A stretch of 64,000 nt of DNA from Herbinix sp. (GTDB lineage: Bacteria > Bacillota > Clostridia > Lachnospirales > Lachnospiraceae), in assembly GCA_029238935.1 (NCBI GenBank), contig JAQZBN010000013.1, forward strand, positions 1 to 64,000, written 5' to 3'. Shown here piece after piece: positions 51,383-60,170 of the stretch (the stretch's first letter is position 1; each line of letters opens with the position of its first letter). The notes beneath the pieces were generated by a model. That model was not told the DNA's origin. It worked only from the letters and a program-made list of their open reading frames with translations, and made no database searches. The position numbers were made by a program, and so were the translations under genes.

Positions 51383-53260
51383 ATGGAAAAGATTAAGAAC
51401 TTGTTGAAATCACCGAATATAATAGTTTTGTTTTTTGCATTAAAAATGATGGTATATTATTATCTTATAGAAGTAAATCGTATGGAATTGCTGCTGATAT
51501 TACTTAGCATTGGAGTTTGGAGTGTTATATTTGTATGCTTTGCAAGATGCGGATTAAAGAGAAAGAAGGGAATTTTCTTAGTGATTTATTCCCTGCTCAG
51601 TTTGCTTATGTTCTCCGATACCATGTATTTTAATTACTATAATCAGACGGTATCTATCAGGCAGTTATGGCAAGCAGCCAGTGTTACTGCAGTACCAAAA
51701 AGTTTTATTGCTACATTAATTCCGGCCAGTTTTTTACTTTTTGTTGATATTCCCTTTGTATATCATTATTTTAAAAAGGACATCGCTAAAGTTAACCAAC
51801 ATAGTTGGTCTTTAAAGAGGGAAATAAAATATGTGGTCTATGGACTGACCGCATTTGTAATAACAATAATAGCAAATCCATTTCATTCAGCTGCGATTGA
51901 ACGGGTAAACAGTATGGAGTTTTTTACGAACCATGTCAATGATATCTGTGAAACGATAGCAAACAACATTGCTCCGGAGGAAATGGAGGAAGATGAGATT
52001 CTCGATGTTGTGAGCGAAGTTGCAGAGGAAAATGAAGAACCGGTAATATCTCGTTTTAAAGGCATAGGAGAAGGCAAAAATCTGGTTGTAATACAATTAG
52101 AAGCTTTTCAGGATTTTGTCTTAAATAAAGAGTATAACGGCCAAGAGATTACCCCTAACCTCAATCAGCTGCTGAAAGAGAATACCATTTATTTTGATCA
52201 ATATTATTCAAACATTGGAAAAGGGAATACCTCCGACGCTGAATTTTCAACCTTAAACAGCTTATACCCAATCATTGATGGGGAAAGTTATCGATTATAC
52301 GAGCAGAACACTTACAATGGTCTTCCTTGGGCAATGAGAGATCATGGCTACTATTCCTTTGCAGTACATGGATTTGAAGGACAGTTCTGGAACAGAGAGA
52401 ATGCTTATCCTTACCAGGGATTTCAGGATTTTATCAGCATGGAGGATCTAAATCAGGATGAGATCATCGGACTTGGTGTATCGGATAAATCAATGTTTCA
52501 TCAGTTGGTACCGATTTTAAAGGAAAAGCAAAGTCCATTCTTCTCCTTCGTCATAACTCTGACCAATCATCATCCTTTCGTTTTGGATGAACAATATCGT
52601 TCTCTTTTGCTGACAGAGGAGGATAAGGATACCAAATTTGGGGCATATTTAGAAACAGTACGTTATACAGACGAAGCATTAGGCCAGTTTATAGCTGATT
52701 TGAAAGCAGCAGGGTTATATGAAAATACGGTAATTGCATTGTATGGTGATCACCATGGATTAAACTGTGGAATGGAAGATGTTTATGGAAGAGTCAGCGA
52801 ATTTATCGGAAGATCCTATGATTATGATGAAATGTTAAATGTACCATTAATCATACACGTTCCAGAATCTGATGTGAATGAGACAATTCATACAACAGGC
52901 GGACAGATTGACTTCTTCCCTACGATTGCAAATGTTATGGGGCTGTCTCTTGGAGATCAAACATTTATCTTGGGTCAGGATCTTGCAAATGCAAAGGAAG
53001 GTTTCGTTGCATTTACCTCCTACCTATTTGAAGGATCCTTTGCGAAGGATAATGCAATGTTTGAGATATCCAGAGGAGGTATCTTTGAGGGCAGTAGAGC
53101 GTGGGAGATTGGTACCGGTACTGTGCTGGATGCATCTCTTTATAAAGCCGAATATGATAAGGCAATTCTATTAAAGAAAACATCGGAAGAAATATTGCAA
53201 CAAAACCTGATTGCAAATTATATCACACATGAAAATGAAACTGAACAAACAATACCGTAA
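51383..53260 (+). CDS. LTA synthase family sulfatase-fold protein
   Basis: A 625-residue protein: five hydrophobic helices in the first ~175 residues, then an extracellular alkaline-phosphatase-superfamily domain (~230-600) with metal-site motifs VIQLEAFQDF, the nucleophile Thr283 in GKGNTSDAEF, LYGDHHG and a His-rich TNHHPF segment. LtaS relatives transfer glycerol phosphate from phosphatidylglycerol to lipid-anchored polymers. The start at 51383 uses GGGAGGG at 51364-51370; a longer frame begins at 51320. It is followed by a patatin gene after 14 bases. Confidence 0.9.
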   Translation: MEKIKNLLKSPNIIVLFFALKMMVYYYLIEVNRMELLLILLSIGVWSVIFVCFARCGLKRKKGIFLVIYSLLSLLMFSDTMYFNYYNQTVSIRQLWQAASVTAVPKSFIATLIPASFLLFVDIPFVYHYFKKDIAKVNQHSWSLKREIKYVVYGLTAFVITIIANPFHSAAIERVNSMEFFTNHVNDICETIANNIAPEEMEEDEILDVVSEVAEENEEPVISRFKGIGEGKNLVVIQLEAFQDFVLNKEYNGQEITPNLNQLLKENTIYFDQYYSNIGKGNTSDAEFSTLNSLYPIIDGESYRLYEQNTYNGLPWAMRDHGYYSFAVHGFEGQFWNRENAYPYQGFQDFISMEDLNQDEIIGLGVSDKSMFHQLVPILKEKQSPFFSFVITLTNHHPFVLDEQYRSLLLTEEDKDTKFGAYLETVRYTDEALGQFIADLKAAGLYENTVIALYGDHHGLNCGMEDVYGRVSEFIGRSYDYDEMLNVPLIIHVPESDVNETIHTTGGQIDFFPTIANVMGLSLGDQTFILGQDLANAKEGFVAFTSYLFEGSFAKDNAMFEISRGGIFEGSRAWEIGTGTVLDASLYKAEYDKAILLKKTSEEILQQNLIANYITHENETEQTIP

Positions 53261-53274
53261 GGAGATCCTATAGC

Positions 53275-54489
53275 ATGAAACAAACCATTGACCTAAGTAA
53301 AGAATATGGAATTGTGTTAGAAGGCGGTGGAGCCAAAGGCGCTTATCAGATTGGAGTCTGGAAAGCGCTTTTGGAATATGGAGTAAAAATCAAAGGTATT
53401 GCCGGTGTATCGGTTGGTGCTTTAAATGGAGCCTTAATTTGTATGGGTGATTATGAAAAAGCCGTAGACATCTGGCAGAATATCAGCTATTCAAAGATTA
53501 TGAATGTCGATGACAATGAAATGGATAAATTAATAAGCGGTAAGCTGAAAAGCTTAAGCTTACAGATTGTTCGAAAAGAAAGTAAGAAATTCCTCATTCG
53601 TGGGGGGTTGGATATCACTCCGCTCAAGGAGTTAATGAAAGACACTATAGATGAGAAAAAGATAAAAGAATCAGAAATAGAATTTATTATGGGAACATTT
53701 TCTCTGAGTAATATGAAAGAAATAGAGATTTCATCAAAGGAAGCGGAAGAGGGGTATCTTAAGGATTACTTACTGGCCAGTGCTTCCTTTCCTCTGTTTA
53801 AGAACGATAAATTGCTCGGTAAGAAGTATCTGGATGGCGGTATTGTAAACAATGTTCCAATTGATATGTTATTAAACAGAGGGTATAAAGATATTATAGT
53901 AGTTCGAATTTATGGGCCAGGATTAGAAAAGAGAGTTAAGATACCGGAGGATGTAAACATAATTGAAATCTCTCCAAGATGTAACCTCTGCAATGTTCTG
54001 GAGTTTAACAAGAAGAAAGCAGCAAGAAATATAAATTTAGGGTATTATGATGCTAAACGGAACTTGGAGGATCTTGCAGGTTGTTCTTATTATATTGATG
54101 TGAAATGCTGTGAAAAGGAATATCTAAATCGGCTGACCGTAATAGATGATGATATGATTGTACAACTATTAACCGCATATAAGCAGGAAATAGGTAGCAG
54201 TGAACGTAATCTACGTACTTTACTTGAGAATGTTTATCCTCAGATGGCAGGGGCTTTTCGGTTAGACAAGAATTGGTGTTATCAGGATTTATATTATGCA
54301 CTGTTGGAGTATGCAGCTAAAAAGTTAAAAGTGCCAAGATTTTGTATTTATCAGGAGGAAGAGCTTATTGAAAAAATTGATGGAAAGTTAGCTCAAAAAG
54401 TGGAAGAGCAGATGGAGAATCTCTTTTTGAAACTGGTTCAATCCATAATCAACCATAAACAGAATACAAGCCAAAGCAATCTCTCATAA
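53275..54489 (+). CDS. Patatin-like phospholipase
   Basis: A 404-residue protein. Residues ~10-215 are the patatin domain: oxyanion loop LEGGGAKGAYQIG, nucleophile Ser46 in GVSVG, and the dyad Asp in LDGGIVNN (about residue 187). The C-terminal ~190 residues are helical and not assigned. It hydrolyses acyl esters of phospholipids. No signal peptide is seen, so it acts from the cytoplasm. It lies 14 bases after the LtaS-like gene, hinting at shared lipid metabolism. Confidence 0.9.
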   Translation: MKQTIDLSKEYGIVLEGGGAKGAYQIGVWKALLEYGVKIKGIAGVSVGALNGALICMGDYEKAVDIWQNISYSKIMNVDDNEMDKLISGKLKSLSLQIVRKESKKFLIRGGLDITPLKELMKDTIDEKKIKESEIEFIMGTFSLSNMKEIEISSKEAEEGYLKDYLLASASFPLFKNDKLLGKKYLDGGIVNNVPIDMLLNRGYKDIIVVRIYGPGLEKRVKIPEDVNIIEISPRCNLCNVLEFNKKKAARNINLGYYDAKRNLEDLAGCSYYIDVKCCEKEYLNRLTVIDDDMIVQLLTAYKQEIGSSERNLRTLLENVYPQMAGAFRLDKNWCYQDLYYALLEYAAKKLKVPRFCIYQEEELIEKIDGKLAQKVEEQMENLFLKLVQSIINHKQNTSQSNLS

Positions 54490-54504
54490 ATTAAGTGTTT
54501 GGTA

Positions 54505-54533
54505 TTGACATTCCTGAGAAAAAAGAATAATGT
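54505..54533 (+). promoter_or_regulatory. Candidate promoter of argF
   Basis: TTGACA at 54505-54510, 17 bases, TAATGT at 54528-54533. The -10 is imperfect. Start codon lies 61 bases downstream. Confidence 0.5.
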
Positions 54534-54594
54534 ATAAATAAACATTTTGAAGTATAAATATTAATACATTGTTTTGATGATTAGGAGGATGTAT

Positions 54595-55533
54595 ATGAAT
54601 TTAAAAGGACGTAGTTTTTTAACTCTAAAGGATTTTTCTCCGGTGGAAATTGAATATTTACTCGATTTATCAGCAGAGCTGAAACAAAAGAAGAAAAATG
54701 GGATCCTAGGTAGCAGCTTAAAGGGAAAAAATATCGCTTTAATATTTGAAAAACCATCGACCAGAACCCGCTGTGCGTTTACCATTGGTTGCATCGATGA
54801 AGGCGGACATCCGGAATATCTGGGTAAAGATGATATCCAATTAGGGCATAAAGAAAGCATAGAGGATACTGCGAGAGTTCTTGGAAGAATGTTTGATGGA
54901 ATTGAATTTCGTGGGTTTAAACAGGAGACGGTAGAGAAATTAGCTAAATACAGCGGTGTTCCCGTATGGAATGGATTGACAGACAGTTATCACCCTACTC
55001 AGATTCTGGCGGATTTTTTAACTTTGAAGGAGCAGTTTGGAAGATTAAAAGGGCTGAAGCTTGTATATACCGGTGATGGTCGTAACAATATGGCAAATAG
55101 TCTTATGATCGGCTCCACTAAATTAGGTATTAATTTTACAATATTAGCTCCTAAGAGCCTGTGGCCGGAGGAGACTTTGGTAGAGATCTGTAAAGGGTAT
55201 GCTCAAACATCGGGTAGTAAGATTACGATCTCGGACTCTCTAGAAGCAGTGGAAGGTGCTGACGCTGTATATACCGATGTTTGGTGCTCCATGGGAGAAG
55301 AACATCTGGCAGCAGAGCGTATCGAGCAATTAAAGCCCTACCAGGTAAATAAAGAATTAATAGCAAAGACGAAAAAAGCAGAAACTGTATTTTTGCATTG
55401 CTTACCAGCGGTTAAGGGAAATGAAGTGACCGAAGAGGTCTTTGAACAATTTGCCAACGTAATATTTGATGAAGCAGAAAATAGGATGCATACGATTAAA
55501 GCAGTAATGGTAGCAACCTTAGGAAATTATTAA
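54595..55533 (+). CDS. argF: Ornithine carbamoyltransferase
   Basis: A 312-residue transcarbamylase: carbamoyl phosphate motif STRTR at residues 55-59, HPTQILADF near residue 130, and the ornithine/carbamoyl loop HCLPA near 267-271. It makes citrulline from ornithine and carbamoyl phosphate in arginine synthesis (or runs in reverse in arginine fermentation). The start at 54595 is set by AGGAGG at 54583-54588; an ATG at 54574 precedes it. It is not next to other arg genes. Confidence 0.93.
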   Translation: MNLKGRSFLTLKDFSPVEIEYLLDLSAELKQKKKNGILGSSLKGKNIALIFEKPSTRTRCAFTIGCIDEGGHPEYLGKDDIQLGHKESIEDTARVLGRMFDGIEFRGFKQETVEKLAKYSGVPVWNGLTDSYHPTQILADFLTLKEQFGRLKGLKLVYTGDGRNNMANSLMIGSTKLGINFTILAPKSLWPEETLVEICKGYAQTSGSKITISDSLEAVEGADAVYTDVWCSMGEEHLAAERIEQLKPYQVNKELIAKTKKAETVFLHCLPAVKGNEVTEEVFEQFANVIFDEAENRMHTIKAVMVATLGNY

Positions 55534-55554
55534 TACCAAGGAGTAATATAGTCC

Positions 55555-55839
55555 ATGGATAAACTATATCAATGGTTGATTAGAATCCGGAACATTTTAA
55601 ATATAGTTCAAGTGCTTTTAGGAATTGCTTTAGTACTATTGATTTTCTTACTGGTACAAAGTCCGGCGAATCAAAATATTCTGCTGTTGGCCTTTTGTGT
55701 TGGTGGAGCAATGAATATCTTCAATGGAATTAAGACAGTAGAAGATAAAAAACGGAAAAATATGGGCTATTCTTACATTCTGTTTGGTCTTTGTATGATT
55801 ATACTGGGTATTGCAATCGTTAAGAGGAATCTGGTATAG
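55555..55839 (+). CDS. Small membrane protein, unknown
   Basis: A 94-residue protein with three hydrophobic segments (residues ~14-35, 42-55, 73-90) and a Lys-rich loop (EDKKRKN). No family recognised. It sits 21 bases after argF and 35 before the next gene, so probably co-transcribed. CAAGGAG precedes the ATG. Confidence rests on position, ribosome site and length. Confidence 0.7.
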   Translation: MDKLYQWLIRIRNILNIVQVLLGIALVLLIFLLVQSPANQNILLLAFCVGGAMNIFNGIKTVEDKKRKNMGYSYILFGLCMIILGIAIVKRNLV

Positions 55840-55874
55840 TAGAAAGAAAAAAAGATAGCAGGAGGAGCATGAGA

Positions 55875-56231
55875 ATGTATCAGGATAGAGTGGTTTTATG
55901 TGCCAGTAGTGCTTATGATAAAAAATTTTATATGAATGATGATTTTGACACCTTGCCGGAACAGATTAAAAATGAGCTTAAGATTATGTGTGTGCTATAT
56001 ACAGAGGATGTAGGAGGTGTACTTACCTTAGAATATGATGAGGATGGTACCCTTCTCTTTTCTGTAAATCCCAAAGAAAATGATTTTAGCTTTGATGAGA
56101 TTGGAAGCGTATTAAAAATAAAAGAGTTACAACGAACAAAATCGGAATTGCTGGAAGCCTTAGAGATTTTTTATAGGGTATTCTTCTTAAATCAAGATCC
56201 AGCAGATTTACTTGATGAAGAGGAGGAATAA
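55875..56231 (+). CDS. Conserved hypothetical soluble protein (DUF6145-like)
   Basis: A 118-residue acidic protein ([35 protein letters not shown]), probably cytoplasmic. I recall a similar protein upstream of coaX in other Lachnospiraceae but cannot verify the family name. The start at 55875 is chosen because AGGAGGAG ends seven bases earlier; an ATG at 55869 is too close to it. Its Asp/Glu-rich C-terminus ends one base before the coaX start. Confidence 0.7.
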   Translation: MYQDRVVLCASSAYDKKFYMNDDFDTLPEQIKNELKIMCVLYTEDVGGVLTLEYDEDGTLLFSVNPKENDFSFDEIGSVLKIKELQRTKSELLEALEIFYRVFFLNQDPADLLDEEEE

Positions 56232-56232
56232 G

Positions 56233-57012
56233 ATGTTATTAGTAATTGATGTAGGTAATACCAATATAACGCTGGGTGTATTTGAAGGGGAAGCCTTAAA
56301 GGCGAGCTTTCGTATGACAACGCAGGTTCCGAGAACCTCGGATGAATATGGCTTATTACTTTGTGATTTAATAAAGTCTCGGAATATGAAAGTAGAAGAG
56401 ATGGAAGCGGTTATCATCGCATCGGTAGTTCCTAAAATCATGCATTCCTTAGCATCTGCAATTGTAAAGTATTTAAAGACAACCCCATTGATTGTTGGTG
56501 CTGGAACTAAGACCGGTATTAAAGTGTCAGCGATTAACCCCAAAGAAATCGGTGCTGACAGGGTGGTAGATGCAGTGGCAGCATATGAAATATATGGTGG
56601 TCCAGTACTTGTCATTGACTTTGGAACCGCTATCACGTATGATTTAATTACTGCGGATGGAACTTTCCTTGCGGGAGTAACGAGTCCGGGTCTTCGTATC
56701 GCAGCCAACGCGTTATGGAATGATACAGCAAAGCTTCCGGAGATTGAAATTGCAATGCCGGATACAATCTTAGCGAAGGAGACAGTAACCAGTATGCAAG
56801 CAGGTCTTGTATTTGGATGCATTGGTCAGACGGAGTATATTGTAAAAAGAATGTTAGATGAATCCGGTATCAAACAGTGTAAAGTAATTGCAACCGGAGG
56901 ACTTGGCAAGATTATATCAGATGCAACCGATGTAATAGAAATATACGATCCTGATTTAACCTTAAAGGGATTACGAATCATTGCAGAAAAGAACAAAGTA
57001 TTTGGAAAATAG
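56233..57012 (+). CDS. coaX: Type III pantothenate kinase
   Basis: A 259-residue ASKHA-fold kinase: [14 protein letters not shown] (phosphate 1), [26 protein letters not shown] (phosphate 2) and [11 protein letters not shown]. It phosphorylates pantothenate, the first step of CoA synthesis, and is insensitive to CoA feedback. The start at 56233 has AGGAGG six bases before. dusB follows by eight bases, the common coaX-dusB order. Confidence 0.95.
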   Translation: MLLVIDVGNTNITLGVFEGEALKASFRMTTQVPRTSDEYGLLLCDLIKSRNMKVEEMEAVIIASVVPKIMHSLASAIVKYLKTTPLIVGAGTKTGIKVSAINPKEIGADRVVDAVAAYEIYGGPVLVIDFGTAITYDLITADGTFLAGVTSPGLRIAANALWNDTAKLPEIEIAMPDTILAKETVTSMQAGLVFGCIGQTEYIVKRMLDESGIKQCKVIATGGLGKIISDATDVIEIYDPDLTLKGLRIIAEKNKVFGK

Positions 57013-57020
57013 GAGTAACC

Positions 57021-57995
57021 ATGAGTTTTTATATAGGTAACATTAAGATAAATGGGAATTTGATCTTGGGACCAATGGCAGGAGTAACTGACCTGCCATT
57101 TCGTTTATTATGTAAAGAAAAAGGGGTAGATTTAGTTTATACCGAGATGGTGAGTGCGAAAGGGATACAGTTTCGTAATCAAAATACGGAAAGCCTTTTA
57201 ACAGTTGCAGAAGAAGAACGTCCTGCAGCGATTCAGTTATTTGGATCGGACCCAGTTATATTAAGTGAAACAGCAAAAAAGATAGAGAATCGGAACTTTG
57301 ATATACTAGATATTAATATGGGGTGTCCTGTACCTAAGGTAGTCAATAATGGGGAAGGCTCCGCATTGATGAAAAATCCTAAGTTAATAGGTGAGATCGT
57401 ATCAAAGGTAGCAAAAGCGATTAGGAAGCCGGTAACCGTTAAAATTCGTAAAGGGTTTCAAGCGGATTGTATTAATGCAGTGGAAGTTGCTAAAATAGCA
57501 GAAGATAATGGTGCAGCAGCGATTGCCGTCCATGCCAGAACCAGAGAACAATATTATAGTGGTAAAGCTGATTGGGACATTATAAGGCAGGTAAAAGAGG
57601 CAGTAGCAATACCAGTCATAGGCAGTGGGGATATTGTAACTCCGGAAGATGCTAAGCGAATGCTTTGTGAGACAGGCTGTGACGGACTTATGATAGCAAG
57701 AGGAGCGAGAGGTAACCCATGGCTTTTTGAACAAATTAAAAGCTACCTAAACGAAGGTATCTTGCTACCGAGACCGGAATTTGGCCAGGTTCAAGAAATG
57801 ATATTACGCCACGCTGCATTAGCCGCAGATTATAAAGGTGAATATACTGGTATCAGGGAAATGCGTAAGCATGTAGCCTGGTATACAACTGGATATCCCG
57901 GATCTGCAAAGCTACGAAATAGGGTCAATGAGATCGAAACAATGGAGGATCTTAGGCGACTCTTAAAGGAATATCGTGATTATGTTGAAAATTAA
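57021..57995 (+). CDS. dusB: tRNA-dihydrouridine synthase DusB
   Basis: A 324-residue flavin enzyme: FMN site LGPMAGVTDLPFR, catalytic Cys102 in NMGCPVPKV, AVHARTREQYY, and GSGDIVTPEDAKRML-type phosphate site split near residue 200. It reduces uridine in the tRNA D loop. It closes the coaX transcript and TAGGAG precedes the ATG. In many Firmicutes greA and lysS follow; here asd does instead. Confidence 0.94.
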   Translation: MSFYIGNIKINGNLILGPMAGVTDLPFRLLCKEKGVDLVYTEMVSAKGIQFRNQNTESLLTVAEEERPAAIQLFGSDPVILSETAKKIENRNFDILDINMGCPVPKVVNNGEGSALMKNPKLIGEIVSKVAKAIRKPVTVKIRKGFQADCINAVEVAKIAEDNGAAAIAVHARTREQYYSGKADWDIIRQVKEAVAIPVIGSGDIVTPEDAKRMLCETGCDGLMIARGARGNPWLFEQIKSYLNEGILLPRPEFGQVQEMILRHAALAADYKGEYTGIREMRKHVAWYTTGYPGSAKLRNRVNEIETMEDLRRLLKEYRDYVEN

Positions 57996-58149
57996 CAAAC
58001 AAAACGATATAAATGAGAATATCTTATCAATAATAACAAATATAAAGTATATTATTAAAAACAGTTGATTTTTTCTATAAAAAAGTATAGTATACATTCT
58101 AGAAAGACAAATGTATGCGGTACGAGAACATTGCATGGAGGAATTGGGA

Positions 58150-59232
58150 ATGGATAAGTTAAGAGTTGGTATCCTTGGGGGTACCGGAATGGTTGGGCAG
58201 CGTTTTATCGCTTTACTGGAGAATCACCCTTGGTTCGAAGTTGTTACAGTAGCCGCAAGCCCAAGAAGTGCTGGTAAAACCTATGAAGAAGCTGTGGGTA
58301 ATCGTTGGAAGATGGTTACACCAATGCCGGAAAGCGTTAAGAAGCTGGTTGTTATGGATGTAAATGACATTGAAGCGGTAAGCAGTACGGTTGACTTTGT
58401 ATTCAGTGCCGTTGATATGACAAAGGAAGAAATAAAAGCCATAGAAGAAGCATATGCTAAAACAGAAACACCGGTAGTATCTAATAACAGTGCTCATCGT
58501 TGGACACCGGATGTACCTATGGTGGTTCCTGAACTAAATCCTGAACATTTTGAAGTAATCGAGACCCAGAAGAAGCGTCTTGGTACAACAAAGGGCTTCA
58601 TAGTGGTGAAACCTAACTGCTCAATACAAAGCTATACTCCAGCACTTCATGCATTGAAGGAATTTGGTCCTAAGGTAGTGGTAGCAACCACCTATCAGGC
58701 AATATCAGGAGCAGGTAAGAATTTTGCTGATTGGCCGGAGATGTTAGATAATATCATTCCTTATATTGGTGGAGAAGAGGAAAAGAGTGAAGAAGAGCCG
58801 CTTCGTATCTGGGGTAAAGTGGTTGATGGAAAGATCGTGAAAGCAGATGGACCAATCATTACAACCCAGTGTATTCGTGTACCGGTAACGGACGGACATA
58901 CAGCTGCGGTATTTGTAAGCTTTGAGAAAAAGCCTACGAAGGAAGAAATTTTAAAAGCATGGGCTGAGTTTAAAGGACTTCCTCAGGAACTCGACTTACC
59001 AAGTGCTCCAAAACAGTTTATAAAATATTTTGAAGAAGATAACCGTCCTCAGGCAAAATTAGATAGAGACTACGAGAATGGAATGGGTGTTACCGTAGGA
59101 AGACTACGAGAAGATAAAGTATATGATTATAAGTTTGTGGGATTATCTCATAATACTGTCCGTGGAGCAGCCGGTGGTGGCGTATTGACTGCTGAATTGT
59201 TAAAAGCACAGGGCTATATTGTAAAAAAATAA
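58150..59232 (+). CDS. asd: Aspartate-semialdehyde dehydrogenase
   Basis: A 360-residue enzyme of the archaeal/fungal-type ASADH clade: GGTGMVGQRF (NADP loop), SNNSAHRW, catalytic Cys157 in VKPNCSIQS, and TVRGAAGGG near the C-terminus. It converts aspartyl phosphate to the semialdehyde for lysine, threonine and diaminopimelate. The start at 58150 uses GGAGGA at 58137-58142. I saw no lysine riboswitch in the 154 bases upstream. Confidence 0.94.
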   Translation: MDKLRVGILGGTGMVGQRFIALLENHPWFEVVTVAASPRSAGKTYEEAVGNRWKMVTPMPESVKKLVVMDVNDIEAVSSTVDFVFSAVDMTKEEIKAIEEAYAKTETPVVSNNSAHRWTPDVPMVVPELNPEHFEVIETQKKRLGTTKGFIVVKPNCSIQSYTPALHALKEFGPKVVVATTYQAISGAGKNFADWPEMLDNIIPYIGGEEEKSEEEPLRIWGKVVDGKIVKADGPIITTQCIRVPVTDGHTAAVFVSFEKKPTKEEILKAWAEFKGLPQELDLPSAPKQFIKYFEEDNRPQAKLDRDYENGMGVTVGRLREDKVYDYKFVGLSHNTVRGAAGGGVLTAELLKAQGYIVKK

Positions 59233-59238
59233 AAAGAT

Positions 59239-59297
59239 AAAAGGTGTCAGGCACCCTTACAGAATTCTTACATTTGTAAGGGTGCCTGACACCTTTT
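59239..59297. repeat. 23-bp perfect inverted repeat with GGTGTCAGGCACC core; bidirectional terminator
   Basis: Arms 59239-59261 and 59275-59297 are perfectly complementary, loop 13 bases. It stands between convergent genes and has A/T ends for both strands, so it ends transcripts. The G/C-rich core is unusual here and resembles dispersed hairpin repeats found in Clostridia and Bacilli. Confidence 0.88.
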
Positions 59298-59307
59298 GGT
59301 ATTCCCT

Positions 59308-60006
59308 CTATTTGAATAAATATCGAATGTATTCAATGGCATTTTCAGAATGTTTGGAGTTAGCAACAATTCCAAGAACATAAGGATCGGAAGGAGTCGT
59401 ACTGTTCTGATACAACTTGGTATTGGTTAAATAAACACCGTAAACACCGTTTTCCTTTGTATCTTCCATCTCGGAAGAAAAGAAGCTATCCGTTAGATTA
59501 CTGTAAAGGTCGGTTGGCATCGCATCGGATAGTTCAACGAGATAACCATAATATGCATAGGATTTGAATTCTGATTCTGGTGCAATGATAACATCTACCT
59601 CTGAGGAAGCAATGTATGTAGTCAAGGCTTGCTTCATGTTCATTGTATAGTCTCCGGTTTGATTGAAAAAGAAGGAAGAATTTAAATAAACTTCCTGGGT
59701 CTCGGGATCTAACTGCAGTACATCCGAAAATTCGGCTTCCACCTGCTCCAATACGTCGTCGGGAAGGGGGTTATTAATCATAGCGGCATAAAATACCGTA
59801 TCAACATTTGGCGTTATGATTGTATGTATTACATAAATCAAAAATGCGATTCCAGCTACAGAAGCAATAAAATGTATTTTATAATATTCCCATAAGTAAG
59901 CTCTTTTTTCTCGAAAAGACATTTCTTTTAATTTTTGCTTCTCTGATTGCTCTATTCTTGGCTGATAGATATCAGCTTCATCATTTAATCTTGTTTCCTT
60001 GGGCAT
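59308..60006 (-). CDS. Single-pass membrane-anchored protein, unknown
   Basis: A 232-residue protein: a charged cytoplasmic N-terminus (~50 residues), one hydrophobic helix (about residues 49-68; VAGIAFLIYVIHTII), then an extracellular domain of ~165 residues with few Cys. The end YIRYLF and the IIAPESEFKSYAYYG region recall periplasmic-binding-like folds, a weak resemblance. The start at 60006 is an ATG with GAGGT six bases upstream. No family recognised. It follows the 60171 gene by 164 bases on the same strand. Confidence 0.7.
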   Translation of the reverse strand: MPKETRLNDEADIYQPRIEQSEKQKLKEMSFREKRAYLWEYYKIHFIASVAGIAFLIYVIHTIITPNVDTVFYAAMINNPLPDDVLEQVEAEFSDVLQLDPETQEVYLNSSFFFNQTGDYTMNMKQALTTYIASSEVDVIIAPESEFKSYAYYGYLVELSDAMPTDLYSNLTDSFFSSEMEDTKENGVYGVYLTNTKLYQNSTTPSDPYVLGIVANSKHSENAIEYIRYLFK

Positions 60007-60170
60007 GGTCAAACCTCATTTCTATTTCATTCGTGTAAAATAAAATTTGAGTTCTATCAAATTAAAAACAGTTTATCATAGATACTCAGTGAAAAAAAGA
60101 AATTTCTTATAAAATATATCTTAAAAATTAAATAACAGATTTTTATTATCAATACATACGAAAACAAGAT

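Noticed and set aside
57996..58149. Lysine riboswitch before asd
   Set aside because: Interval is too short and A+T-rich and lacks the conserved junction elements.
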